From: CAISCU01 sp943361925
GTDB taxonomy: Bacteria > Bacteroidota > Bacteroidia > UKL13-3
DNA: 64,000 nucleotides
Reading direction: 5' to 3'
NCBI GenBank assembly: GCA_943361925.1
Contig: CALRIT020000001.1
Coordinates: 186,001-250,000 of the forward strand
Shown: in pieces, positions 43,218-52,173 of the stretch
How positions within the stretch are numbered: position 1 is the stretch's first letter
Layout of the letters: each line of letters begins with the position of its first letter
The notes under the pieces: generated by a model
What the model saw: only the letters and a program-made list of their open reading frames with translations
The model's database searches: none
Told to the model about the DNA's origin: nothing
Position numbers and translations under genes: made by a program

Positions 43218-44186
43218 ATGAAGCATTTAAAACTCAACTTCACATTACTATTTTTTTTCTTAGTACTTAACCAGATTCAAGTTAAAGCATGGGGATTTTT
43301 CGCGCATCAGCTTATCAATGAAAAAGCTGTTTTCTGCTTGCCTCCAGATATTTTTTCATTTTACAAAAAGAACATTTCATATATCAAGGAACACGCTGTA
43401 GATCCTGACAAGCGCAGGTATTTAGTTGCAGAAGAAGCAGTGAGACATTTTATCGACCTTGATTATTATGAGAAAGTATCTCCTGTTGATACCATGCCAT
43501 GGTCGTTTAAAGCTGCTTGTGATAAGTTTTCAAAAGATACCATCATTGCATATGGAATTGTACCCTGGCATATCCAAACCATGTTGTATAGATTAAGTGA
43601 AGCATTTAAAAATAAGGATGAGGCCTTGATTTTAAAGTGCTCTTCAGAAATTGGACATTATGTTGCCGATGCTCATGTGCCTTTGCACAATACGATGAAC
43701 TATAATGGTCAGATGACAGAACAACATGGTATACATGGATTTTTTGAAACGAGGTTACCCGAATTATTTTCTTATCAATATGATTTCATGATAGACAGAG
43801 CAGTTTACATAGATAATCCATTGAATTTTATATGGACAGGAATTGAAGATGGATTTTCATCTCTAGACTCTGTTTTTAGATTCGATAAACATTTGAGATT
43901 AACTACACCGGAATCTAAAAAGATGAGTTTTGAGCAAAGAGGAACTCAACAGGTGAAGGTTTGGTCGTTTGAATACGCAATGGCTTATCACAGGCTTTTA
44001 AATAGCCTTGTAGAGAGAAGAATGCGTGCATCTATTTATGCAGTTTCATGCTTTTGGTATACTGCATGGGTAAATGGTGGTCAGCCTGATTTAATGAACC
44101 TCAACAATAAGATGCTGACTATTTCAAATGATAGTAACTCTAATTCACTTTACAATGGTAAAATGATTGGTAGGAGTGAGGAATAA
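43218..44186 (+). CDS. Secreted zinc-dependent phospholipase C / S1-P1 nuclease-like protein
   Basis: The 322-residue protein has a signal peptide that would be cut after VKA, leaving Trp25 as mature residue 1. A free N-terminal Trp is a zinc ligand in both the phospholipase C and P1 nuclease folds. Further ligands fit: HFIDLDYY, HIQTMLYR, then EIGHYVADAHVPLHN (H-x3-D...H) and HGIHGFFE (H-x3-E). It would act in the periplasm or outside on phospholipid or nucleic acid; sequence does not decide which. It is 30 bp before the DUF6934-like gene. Confidence 0.85.
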   Translation: MKHLKLNFTLLFFFLVLNQIQVKAWGFFAHQLINEKAVFCLPPDIFSFYKKNISYIKEHAVDPDKRRYLVAEEAVRHFIDLDYYEKVSPVDTMPWSFKAACDKFSKDTIIAYGIVPWHIQTMLYRLSEAFKNKDEALILKCSSEIGHYVADAHVPLHNTMNYNGQMTEQHGIHGFFETRLPELFSYQYDFMIDRAVYIDNPLNFIWTGIEDGFSSLDSVFRFDKHLRLTTPESKKMSFEQRGTQQVKVWSFEYAMAYHRLLNSLVERRMRASIYAVSCFWYTAWVNGGQPDLMNLNNKMLTISNDSNSNSLYNGKMIGRSEE

Positions 44187-44216
44187 AAGCGTAAATAGTT
44201 AATTTAATTTTCAGTT

Positions 44217-44657
44217 TTGAACAATAGTATCTATCAAATATCATCGAGTGAAAATTTTATGAGTTACCGATTCACCAGTGAAGGTTCTCATGGAATTGTA
44301 GAAAAATTAATCATTTTTCAAGCTACACATATTAAACATGTTTTTAATCTGGCATTTGGTGATATCAACCCCAAAACAGGAGAGATTGATGATTTAATTG
44401 TAACCAATAATGGCGATAGTGAAAAAGTTCTGATTACGGTTGCAACGGCTGTTTTTGAATTCACAGAAAGGTATAGAAATTGCCTTATTTATTTAAAAGG
44501 AAGTACAAGTTCAAGAACCAGGTTATATCAAATGGGAATAACAAAATATTGGCAGGAAATTAGTAAGGATTTTGTTGTTTTAGTTGAAATACAAGGGGAT
44601 TGGGTTAAATTTGAAGATAATTTAAAATGTGAAGCATTTTTAGTAAGGCGGAAATAG
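44217..44657 (+). CDS. DUF6934-like protein
   Basis: The 146-residue cytoplasmic protein matches the layout I know for DUF6934: Y-x-F-x-SEG near the start (YRFTSEGSHGIVEKLI), then HVFNLAFGDINPKTGEIDDLIVTNNGDSEKVLITVATAV and LKGSTSSRTRLYQMGI. The start codon is TTG; the first ATG (44259) would remove part of the first strand. A 53-codon ORF follows after 37 bp. Function is unknown. The TTG start and the size are reminiscent of small mobile gene pairs. Confidence 0.75.
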   Translation: MNNSIYQISSSENFMSYRFTSEGSHGIVEKLIIFQATHIKHVFNLAFGDINPKTGEIDDLIVTNNGDSEKVLITVATAVFEFTERYRNCLIYLKGSTSSRTRLYQMGITKYWQEISKDFVVLVEIQGDWVKFEDNLKCEAFLVRRK

Positions 44658-44661
44658 TTTT

Positions 44662-44690
44662 TTTGTTTTATCAAAAAATGTATAATTTTG
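44662..44690 (+). promoter_or_regulatory. Putative promoter of the 53-codon ORF
   Basis: TTTG (44662-44665), 17 bases, then TAATTTTG (44683-44690) is an exact -33/-7 match. The ATG is only 4 bases later, so the transcript would be leaderless or nearly so. Confidence 0.55.
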
Positions 44691-44694
44691 TATT

Positions 44695-44856
44695 ATGAAA
44701 CTCGAAACAAAAATACCTACAGTTAAAAATCCTAACATTAAAATTGATAAATCGTTAAACAAATACGATCATGCAAATTTGTTCCCAGAAAAACTTTCTA
44801 TGGTAAATGAAAGTCTAGCTAAAATTGGTATGCCCAAACCAGAATTGCTCAAATAG
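44695..44856 (+). CDS. Small 53-residue protein paired with the DUF6934-like gene
   Basis: This short frame encodes a Lys-rich N-terminus (KLETKIPTVKNPNIKIDKSL), then YDHANLFPEKLSMVNESLAKIGMPKPELLK. The second half should form one amphipathic helix. I recall similar small proteins next to DUF6934 genes in Bacteroidota, but cannot confirm this here. It has its own promoter-like signal, no signal peptide, and ends before a strong terminator. Antitoxin-like size and position suggest a binding partner of the DUF6934-like protein; this is inference. Confidence 0.6.
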   Translation: MKLETKIPTVKNPNIKIDKSLNKYDHANLFPEKLSMVNESLAKIGMPKPELLK

Positions 44857-44885
44857 TTTATTATTAATTTCTAATATTAAATATT

Positions 44886-44921
44886 AAAAAAGCCGCTCTC
44901 AAATCTGAAAGCGGCTTTTTT
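44886..44921. terminator. Bidirectional terminator between the small ORF and nifJ
   Basis: AAAAAAGCCGCT pairs exactly with AGCGGCTTTTTT around a 12-base loop. It sits between convergent genes. Confidence 0.9.
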
Positions 44922-44923
44922 GT

Positions 44924-47900
44924 TTAGATACCTTTTAAGGTTTGAAGTTTCATCCAATGTTCTGCAATTCCATCTTCAGCTGCATGCATAAATTCTTCTG
45001 CATGCTCTGGATTTTGCTTATTTATAATACTAAACCTAGTTTCACCATACATAAACTCTTTAGCACCTGCAATCGGGTCTTTGCTATCGATTACAAATCT
45101 TTCTCCTTTTGGTTTAGAAGGATTGTATCTGAATAAAGGCCAGTAACCAGTTTTAACAGCGTTTTGTTGATGAACTGCACCTTGTGACATATCAAATCCG
45201 TGTGCTATACAATGACTATAAGCTATAATGATTGATGGGCCAGGAAAAGCTTCAGCCTCTTGAATTACTTTTACTGCATGCATATCATTTGCTCCCATTG
45301 CAATTTGAGCAACATAAGCCGAACCATGCGCAATTGCCTGCATAGCTAAATCTTTTTTACCTGTCAATTTTCCGTTTACACTAAATTTTGCACTTGCACC
45401 AATTGGAGTTGATTTAGATTTTTGTCCTCCTGTATTTGAATAAACTTCAGTATCCAAGACAAGGATATTTACATTTTCTCCGGTAGATAATACATGGTCT
45501 AAGCCACTGAATCCAATATCATAAGCCCAACCATCACCACCTATAATCCAATGTGATTTTTTAACAAAATGATCGGCTAAAACATCTAATTGTCGAGCTT
45601 CGAAACTGGTTTGTCCTTTTAATAACAACCTTAACTCTTTAACATAAGTTCTTTGAAGTGCAATTTCCTCTTCATTGATTTGAATATTATTCAATAATCT
45701 ATTAGTTAGATCATCACCAACAAGTCCATTCAAGCCCAATAAAAGGTTTTTAGCAATTTCTTCTTTTTTGGTAAAAGCAAGTTTCATTCCCAATCCAAAT
45801 TCGGCATTGTCTTCAAACAATGAATTTGCCCAAGCAGGCCCATGACCTTCATCGTTACAAGCCCAAGGTGTTGATGGCAAGTTTCCTCCAAAAATAGAAG
45901 AACAACCTGTTGCATTGGCAACCATCATTCTTTCACCATATAATTGAGATAATAATTTTAAATATGGAGTTTCACCACAACCAGAACATGCACCTGAAAA
46001 TTCAAATAATGGTTTTAGAAACTGGGTTCCTTTTACTGTTTTAAAATTTGCTCTGCTTCTGTCCAGTTCAGGCAATGAAAGGAAATAATCCCAGTTCTCA
46101 ACTTCCTGCTCTCTTAAAGGCAATTGGTCTTCCATATGAATGGCTTTTCTACCCGGGTTTGCTTTCGATTCAACTGGACAAAATTCAACACATAAATTAC
46201 AACCAGTGCAATCTTCTACTGCCACTTGTAAAGTATAAGCTTCAGTTTCTTTATTGAATTCTTTTCCAATTGGATTGGTATGTTTAAATGCAGAAGGAGC
46301 AGTATCCAATAAATCTTTATCATAAACTTTACATCTGATAGCTGCATGCGGGCAAATCAAGAAACATTTACCACATTGAGAACAAGCATCAGCATCCCAA
46401 ACTGGTACTTCTGCCGCAAGGTTTCGCTTTTCCCATTTGGTTGTTGCAACTGGATATGCTCCATCCAAAGGGAAAGAACTTACAGGTAAATCATCTCCTT
46501 CAAACGACATGATTTTCGCCAAAACATCCTTCACAAAATCAGGAGCAGCATCAGGAACCATTTTGTCGAGTTCCATTGTACCAACTTCTAAATTTGCAGT
46601 ATCAATCAAATGCATATTTGCCAAAGCTTGGTCAACAGCGATATAGTTTTTCTGAACAATATGGTCGCCTTTATCAGAGTATGTTTTTTTAATGGCATCC
46701 TTAATTCTTTGGATAGATTCTTCTTGTGATAAAACACCTGAAATGGCAAAGAAACAAGTTTGGAGAATGGTATTAACACGATTTCCCATACCGGTATCAC
46801 GGGCAACCTGACCTGCATTAATCACATAAAACTTGAGGTTTTTGTTTTTTATTTCTGATTGGATTTTAGCAGGTAATTGAGCCCAAACTTCATCGTGAGG
46901 ATAAGGTGCATTTAGCAAGAAAACAGCATCTTTTTCAGCATTCTTTAAAATATTGTATTTATGAATAAACTGAAATTGGTGACAAGCAATAAAATTTGCA
47001 GATTGAACCAAATAACTCGATCTAATTGTATTTTTATCAAACCGTAAATGAGAAACAGTTAATGAGCCTGATTTTTTTGAATCGTAGACAAAATAACCCT
47101 GAACCTGATAATCTGTTGTATCACCAATAATTTTGATTGAGTTTTTATTGGCACTTACAGTTCCATCAGCACCTAAACCATAAAACAAACCTCTGAATAA
47201 ATGATGGTCTTCTAGACTGAAAGTTTTATCGTAATCGATACTTAGTTTGGTTACATCATCTTCTATTCCAACACTAAAAGAGTATTTCAATTTGTCTGAT
47301 TTCAACATATCGAAAATACCTTTTACCATACCGGAATTAAATTCTTTAGAAGCCAATCCGTAACGACCACCAGTTAATTCAATTTTACGTTCAGGAATGA
47401 ATTTGCTGATAGCACCCATTACATCCATAAACAAAGGCTCTCCCTGACTTCCGGGCTCTTTGCATCTATCTAAAACTGCAATTTTTTTAACGGATTCAGG
47501 AATACATTTTATAAAAGCTTCTGTATCAAAAGGACGATACATTCTGATATATACAAAGCCTACTTTTTCACCGTTTTCATTTAAGTAATCGGTAATTTCC
47601 TGCACAGTACCGGCACCAGAACCCATGATAACAATTAATCTATCTGGATTTTCAGCACCATAGTATTCATATAAATGATATTGTCTACCGGTTAATTCAG
47701 CAAACTTATTCATCATTTTTTCGATGATACCAGGTAAGTTATTGTAATAAGGATTACCTGCTTCACGACTTTGGAAAAATACATCAGGATTTTGAGCAGT
47801 ACCTCTGATACTAGGATTTTCTGGTGACATCGCTCTTTTACGATGTGTTAGAATATCATCTGTATCAATCATTTCATGAATAATTTCATCCGGAATTACT

Positions 47901-48457
47901 TCCACTTTCATTAATTCATGTGAAGTTCTAAAACCATCAAAAATATTTAAAAAAGGAATTTTAGATTTTAAAGTTGCTGCCTGTGAAATCAAAGCCATGT
48001 CCATTGCTTCCTGCGCATTTTTACCAAATAGCATAGCCCAACCTGTCTGACGAACAGCCATCACATCTGAATGGTCACCAAAAATTGAAAGTGCATGCGT
48101 TGCCAAAGCACGAGCCGCAATATGGAAAACAGCAGGTGTATGTTCACCGGCAATTTTGTACATATTTGGAATCATTAATAATAAACCCTGAGAGCAGGTA
48201 AAAGTAGATGACAAAGCACCTCCCTGAATGGAACCATGAACTGCACCGGCAGCACCAGCTTCACTTTGCATTTCAATGATTTTAGGAACTTCACCGAATA
48301 TATTTTGTTTTCCTGCAGCCGACCATTCATCGCAAAACTCACCCATTGCAGATGATGGAGTGATAGGATAAATAGCACAAACTTCATTGGTTTTATAGGC
48401 GATGTAAGCAGCTGCTTCATTGCCATCCATTATCTTAACTTTAGCTGTATTTTTCAT
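44924..48457 (-). CDS. nifJ: Pyruvate:ferredoxin (flavodoxin) oxidoreductase
   Basis: The 1177-residue single-chain enzyme has the standard order: TPP pyrimidine domain (GNEAAAYIAYKTNEVCAIYPITPSS), transketolase-like and gamma domains, then a two-[4Fe-4S] ferredoxin domain near ~690-765 (CSQCGKCFLICPHAAIRC and CTGCNLCVEFCPVES), and the C-terminal TPP-binding domain (SGCGETPYLKLL, GDGWAYDIGFSGLDH, NTGGQKSKSTP). It oxidises pyruvate to acetyl-CoA and reduces ferredoxin. Oxygen sensitivity is typical of the family. A TGAC-N4-GTCA palindrome lies 58 bases upstream. Confidence 0.97.
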   Translation of the reverse strand: MKNTAKVKIMDGNEAAAYIAYKTNEVCAIYPITPSSAMGEFCDEWSAAGKQNIFGEVPKIIEMQSEAGAAGAVHGSIQGGALSSTFTCSQGLLLMIPNMYKIAGEHTPAVFHIAARALATHALSIFGDHSDVMAVRQTGWAMLFGKNAQEAMDMALISQAATLKSKIPFLNIFDGFRTSHELMKVEVIPDEIIHEMIDTDDILTHRKRAMSPENPSIRGTAQNPDVFFQSREAGNPYYNNLPGIIEKMMNKFAELTGRQYHLYEYYGAENPDRLIVIMGSGAGTVQEITDYLNENGEKVGFVYIRMYRPFDTEAFIKCIPESVKKIAVLDRCKEPGSQGEPLFMDVMGAISKFIPERKIELTGGRYGLASKEFNSGMVKGIFDMLKSDKLKYSFSVGIEDDVTKLSIDYDKTFSLEDHHLFRGLFYGLGADGTVSANKNSIKIIGDTTDYQVQGYFVYDSKKSGSLTVSHLRFDKNTIRSSYLVQSANFIACHQFQFIHKYNILKNAEKDAVFLLNAPYPHDEVWAQLPAKIQSEIKNKNLKFYVINAGQVARDTGMGNRVNTILQTCFFAISGVLSQEESIQRIKDAIKKTYSDKGDHIVQKNYIAVDQALANMHLIDTANLEVGTMELDKMVPDAAPDFVKDVLAKIMSFEGDDLPVSSFPLDGAYPVATTKWEKRNLAAEVPVWDADACSQCGKCFLICPHAAIRCKVYDKDLLDTAPSAFKHTNPIGKEFNKETEAYTLQVAVEDCTGCNLCVEFCPVESKANPGRKAIHMEDQLPLREQEVENWDYFLSLPELDRSRANFKTVKGTQFLKPLFEFSGACSGCGETPYLKLLSQLYGERMMVANATGCSSIFGGNLPSTPWACNDEGHGPAWANSLFEDNAEFGLGMKLAFTKKEEIAKNLLLGLNGLVGDDLTNRLLNNIQINEEEIALQRTYVKELRLLLKGQTSFEARQLDVLADHFVKKSHWIIGGDGWAYDIGFSGLDHVLSTGENVNILVLDTEVYSNTGGQKSKSTPIGASAKFSVNGKLTGKKDLAMQAIAHGSAYVAQIAMGANDMHAVKVIQEAEAFPGPSIIIAYSHCIAHGFDMSQGAVHQQNAVKTGYWPLFRYNPSKPKGERFVIDSKDPIAGAKEFMYGETRFSIINKQNPEHAEEFMHAAEDGIAEHWMKLQTLKGI

Positions 48458-48514
48458 TACAATTTATGTCTTGGTTTGAGGGAATAAAAGTATATACATT
48501 GATTTCGGTCGGGT

Positions 48515-48528
48515 ATGACTTGAGTCAT
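48515..48528. promoter_or_regulatory. Palindrome upstream of nifJ, Crp/Fnr-type spacing
   Basis: ATGACT-TG-AGTCAT is a perfect 14-base palindrome containing TGAC-N4-GTCA. It lies 58-71 bases before the nifJ start and 82 bases before the divergent YdeI-like gene. Half-site spacing fits a Crp/Fnr-family dimer. Confidence 0.5.
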
Positions 48529-48609
48529 GAAAATAAATGATACTAATTAGTTGATTTCGTGCTGAAATCAAATTTGGTAAACCTCAGGATTTTCCTATTT
48601 TGCAGTAAG

Positions 48610-49212
48610 ATGAGAAATCAACAAATCGATAATTTTATAGATAATGCAGCTGAATTTGCTCAACCTGTATTGATTTATATGCGTGAATTAATTCATGAAG
48701 CTTGTCCGCTAGTTGTAGAATCGATTAAATGGGGAATGCCATCATTTGATTATAAAGGACCATTAATTGTAATGGGCGCATTTAAAAATCACATGGCGAT
48801 TAATTTCTGGAAAGCTCAGTTGATGGCTGATTCCGAAAATATTTTTGTAAAATCGGGTCAATCAATGGGGACATTTGGTAAGATTAATTCCATCAATCAA
48901 TTGCCTCCAAGAGAAATACTACTGGCTTATATTTTCGAAGCTATTGATTTAAATGAGAAAGGAATCAAAATTACTAAAACTAAAAAAGAGCAAGTAATAA
49001 AAGAGTTACCCATTCCTGAAGATTTCCTTAACTCTTTAAACGCAAATCCAATTGCTATGAGTAATTTTCAGCACATGAGTCCTAGTCAAAGAAAAGAATA
49101 TATCAATTGGATTATGGAAGCAAAAAGGGAAGCAACAAGAATTTCAAGAATTGAAAAAGCAATCGTTCAACTTCTGGAAAAGAAAAGTCGTGATTGGAAA
49201 TACCTAAAGTAA
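48610..49212 (+). CDS. YdeI/OmpD-associated family protein (DUF1801 domain)
   Basis: ATG 48610 gives 200 residues; the earlier in-frame start adds an unrelated hydrophobic leader. Residues 1-125 match DUF1801 (VVESIKWGMPSFDYKGPLIVMGAFKNHMAINFWK). The C-terminal ~140-195 matches the YdeI tail (FQHMSPSQRKEYINWIMEAKREATRISRIEKAIVQLLEKK). It is cytoplasmic and its role is not established. It is convergent with the esterase gene, with 3 bp between the stops. Confidence 0.9.
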   Translation: MRNQQIDNFIDNAAEFAQPVLIYMRELIHEACPLVVESIKWGMPSFDYKGPLIVMGAFKNHMAINFWKAQLMADSENIFVKSGQSMGTFGKINSINQLPPREILLAYIFEAIDLNEKGIKITKTKKEQVIKELPIPEDFLNSLNANPIAMSNFQHMSPSQRKEYINWIMEAKREATRISRIEKAIVQLLEKKSRDWKYLK

Positions 49213-49215
49213 AAA

Positions 49216-50181
49216 CTAGTTACGTTTTCCAATTAGAAAATTCAAAGGAATATCAAATCGTTTCGACCATGCTTTTTCTGAATGATCTTCTCCGGGAAAG
49301 ATTCTACTTTCAAATTGCTTGGAAGTGTACATTTTTGATTTAAAAATGAAATCAGCTCTTGATTGAAATTCAGGATACATCGCATCTAATGTAGCAGTTC
49401 CACAATCAAAATAAAATCTGTTTTTCTTATTTACCACTGGGATGTTTTTATCTAAATATTTAAAAATCGCCTCTGTACCAGGATTTCCCTTTCTAAAAAT
49501 TAAAGGCCAATGAGTTGACAAACATGCTGCATTTCCAAATACTTTTGGGTATTCGCAAACGGCATACATCGAAATTAATCCGCCCATGCTTGAACCCATG
49601 ATTGAAGTATGTTTTTTGTCTTTATAAGTTGAATAGTTTTTATCTACAAATGGCTTTAATTCTTTTACAATAAACTTCAAATAATTATCAGCCAATAGAG
49701 GAGTATTTGGGCTTTTTACAAGATTACCAATTTCTGAAATGATACTATCTAATTCAGCCTTGTTTAAAAACAATTCAAGGGCCTTTTGAGGAGTAAATTC
49801 TAAATGTCTTTTTGAGCCATTGTTATAAATACCAACTACTATGCAATTTTCTATTTTCTCTTCATTTAGTAATTTACTGAGATGTTCGTCAACATTCCAT
49901 TCTTGTTTATTCCAGGTTGTTGTCGAATCAAACAACATTTGTCCATCATGCATATAAATAACTGAATATTTTTGTTTTGATGAATAGTTATTTGGCAGCC
50001 AAATATCGATAGTTCTTGCATCAACAAATTTTGATTTAAAGTTTTCGAATCGGATAAGTTGACCTGTAATTGTACTTTTTGAAATGCTGTTTTGAGCTAT
50101 CAGATTTGTGGTTAAAAAGCTCAAAATGCTAACTAAAACAAGGACTTTTAAAAGATTATTTTTGAAACATTTCATTAGCAT
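49216..50181 (-). CDS. Secreted esterase of the enterochelin esterase/EstD type
   Basis: The 321-residue product has a signal peptide, then an alpha/beta-hydrolase core: RTIDIWLPNNY, VIYMHDGQMLFD (oxyanion strand), IMGSSMGGLISMYAV (nucleophile Ser), CGTATLDAMYPEFQ (acid region) and GEDHSEKAWSKRF (His). This is the esterase/IroE-Fes pattern, acting on esters of carbohydrate or siderophore type. It follows the response regulator by 8 bp, so it may be an output gene of the two-component system. The substrate is unknown. Confidence 0.88.
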   Translation of the reverse strand: MLMKCFKNNLLKVLVLVSILSFLTTNLIAQNSISKSTITGQLIRFENFKSKFVDARTIDIWLPNNYSSKQKYSVIYMHDGQMLFDSTTTWNKQEWNVDEHLSKLLNEEKIENCIVVGIYNNGSKRHLEFTPQKALELFLNKAELDSIISEIGNLVKSPNTPLLADNYLKFIVKELKPFVDKNYSTYKDKKHTSIMGSSMGGLISMYAVCEYPKVFGNAACLSTHWPLIFRKGNPGTEAIFKYLDKNIPVVNKKNRFYFDCGTATLDAMYPEFQSRADFIFKSKMYTSKQFESRIFPGEDHSEKAWSKRFDIPLNFLIGKRN

Positions 50182-50189
50182 AAAATTGA

Positions 50190-50594
50190 TTATTGGTTCT
50201 TTTTCAACAAACTTATTAAAATATCCCTATTTAAAGGCTTTGAAATAAATTCATTTACAGTTGGAAATGATTTTGACTTCTCAATGTCTCTTGGGTCTAT
50301 ACTTGATGTTAATATCTTAATTGAAATATTGGAGAAATAGCTAGAAAGATTCTTTTGAAATTCCTCTAAAAAATCCCAGCCATTCATTACTGGCATATTA
50401 ATGTCTAATAAAATTAAATCAGGAATATTTCTTTCATTTTCAGGTTTCTCTGATTCAAGCTTTAAATAATTTATAGCTTCTAAACCATTTTCACAACAAA
50501 CTAAATTTTGGGAAAAATTTGTTTTCCTGATATTGATTTTACATAACATCATTGTGACATCATCATCCTCAACAAGCATTACATTATTAAACAT
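50190..50594 (-). CDS. Single-domain response regulator
   Basis: The 134-residue protein is a bare receiver domain. It has acidic residues DDD at ~11-13, the phospho-acceptor in LILLDINMPVMNGW (~63), the Thr/Ser in ILTSSI and the Lys in FISKPLN. There is no DNA-binding output domain, so it acts by protein contact or as a phosphate relay. It overlaps the upstream histidine kinase by 8 bp and is presumably its partner. Confidence 0.95.
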   Translation of the reverse strand: MFNNVMLVEDDDVTMMLCKINIRKTNFSQNLVCCENGLEAINYLKLESEKPENERNIPDLILLDINMPVMNGWDFLEEFQKNLSSYFSNISIKILTSSIDPRDIEKSKSFPTVNEFISKPLNRDILISLLKKNQ

Positions 50595-52056
50595 ATAATT
50601 GAGGTTTAAAGTTGATTAAAATTTCAGTTCCGGAGTCATCAGATTTTTCAATTGAAATTGTACCACCTTGTGATTGAACTTGAGATGCAACTAAGTAAAG
50701 TCCAAAACCTTTTTTAGAGGTAGTATGGAACCGCTGGTATAATCCAAATGCTCTTTCTTTTACACGTTGTAAATCAATCCCAATCCCATTGTCGGTAAAC
50801 TTTAGAAAAACTTGTTCGTTTTTTAAATAGGATTCAATTTTAATTATAGGATTCCTATTTGGATGTTTAAAATAAATGCTATTTTTTATCAGATTTATGA
50901 ATATACTTTCTAAATATGAATCAATGAATTCAATTTGACTAACTTCATTAAAATTAAACTCAATTTGAGTCTTACTATCATTTATTTGATTTGCGAGTAA
51001 TGTCTTTACCCTATTGAGAATCTCATTAAAATAGAGTTTGCTTTTTTCTATTGGAGTTTGGTCTCTAATGATTAAAATCTTTATTAAATCATTTAAAGTA
51101 TCATCTAAATTTTTTATAGAATTTTCTAGTCCATTTAAAACTTCCTGTTCATTTAAAATTTCAATTCCATCGTTTTTAATGATTTCTAAAATTGCCATGA
51201 TATTAGTCAATGGCGCTCTCATATTATGTGTTGTAATAAAAGAAAACTGTCTAAGTTCTTTATTTTTTTTCGTTAATTCCTCGATTAACAAATTCTTTTC
51301 TTTTTCAGCAATTTTCCTTTGTGTAATATCTCTTGAATTAATAATGAAAGCTCCAATTAAAGGGTTGTCGAATTGGTTATTTCCATTGGCTTCAAGGTAT
51401 AAGTAATCACCGTTTTTATCTCTTAATCTTAATTCTGTAATTTTGCCATTACTCTGATTTTCTAAAGCTTCTTTAAAATTGGTGCTTACGGTTAAAATAT
51501 CATCAGGATGAATAATTTCAAAAATACTTTTTCCTTTTAGCTCATTTTCACCATAACCCATTTTTTGCATCATTGATGCGCTTTGGTAAAGGATATTACC
51601 TTTTTCATCAACCAGAGTTATAATATCTGAAATATTCCTAACAAAGCTTCTGAATTTTTCTTCATTATTTCTAATACTTTCAAAGCCATCAATCACTGAT
51701 ATTTCTGTTTGATGTTTCGAAGCAATCAATTTTAAGATTTGTCTGAGGAGGTTGTCTTGTTCAATATTTACATGAAATATCCTGTAATCTTTTGCTAAAT
51801 CATTGGTTTCTGATTCTTTAATTTCATCACCATAAAAAATAAAAACACAACCTTTCGAAATTTCAGCTTTTAAAGCATCGAATTGCTTCAAATTTTGAAT
51901 AAAAACCAAAAAAGCACTTTCTAATAATCTGGTATCTAAATCCAAAGTTGGTGTATGGAAATGAAAGTAATGTTCTGTACCAAATTCTTCCATTACTATT
52001 GTTTTGACAGACTCCGGCAGTGATTCCGGAATGAAAATAAGTTCCTTCTTTTCCAT
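50587..52056 (-). CDS. PAS-domain sensor histidine kinase
   Basis: The 489-residue soluble protein has an N-terminal ~120-residue domain of unknown type, a PAS/PAC domain (~130-255; FVRNISDIITLVDEKGNILYQSASMMQKMGY), a short coiled segment, the phospho-acceptor region FITTHNMRAPLTNI (His ~276) and an HATPase domain (~370-485; FTDNGIGIDL, KKGFGLYLV). There is no membrane helix, so it senses inside the cell. It pairs with the overlapping receiver gene. The N-terminal domain may be a degenerate receiver. Confidence 0.92.
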   Translation of the reverse strand: MEKKELIFIPESLPESVKTIVMEEFGTEHYFHFHTPTLDLDTRLLESAFLVFIQNLKQFDALKAEISKGCVFIFYGDEIKESETNDLAKDYRIFHVNIEQDNLLRQILKLIASKHQTEISVIDGFESIRNNEEKFRSFVRNISDIITLVDEKGNILYQSASMMQKMGYGENELKGKSIFEIIHPDDILTVSTNFKEALENQSNGKITELRLRDKNGDYLYLEANGNNQFDNPLIGAFIINSRDITQRKIAEKEKNLLIEELTKKNKELRQFSFITTHNMRAPLTNIMAILEIIKNDGIEILNEQEVLNGLENSIKNLDDTLNDLIKILIIRDQTPIEKSKLYFNEILNRVKTLLANQINDSKTQIEFNFNEVSQIEFIDSYLESIFINLIKNSIYFKHPNRNPIIKIESYLKNEQVFLKFTDNGIGIDLQRVKERAFGLYQRFHTTSKKGFGLYLVASQVQSQGGTISIEKSDDSGTEILINFKPQLYV

Positions 52057-52173
52057 TAGTTATCAATTTTAGTAATGTTGTTATAAATCTCCACAATCCG
52101 CAAATTTCTGCATTTAAACCCAAAATCCTTAAAAATATAGTATCATAAATTATTAATATTTCATTTAATCAAC

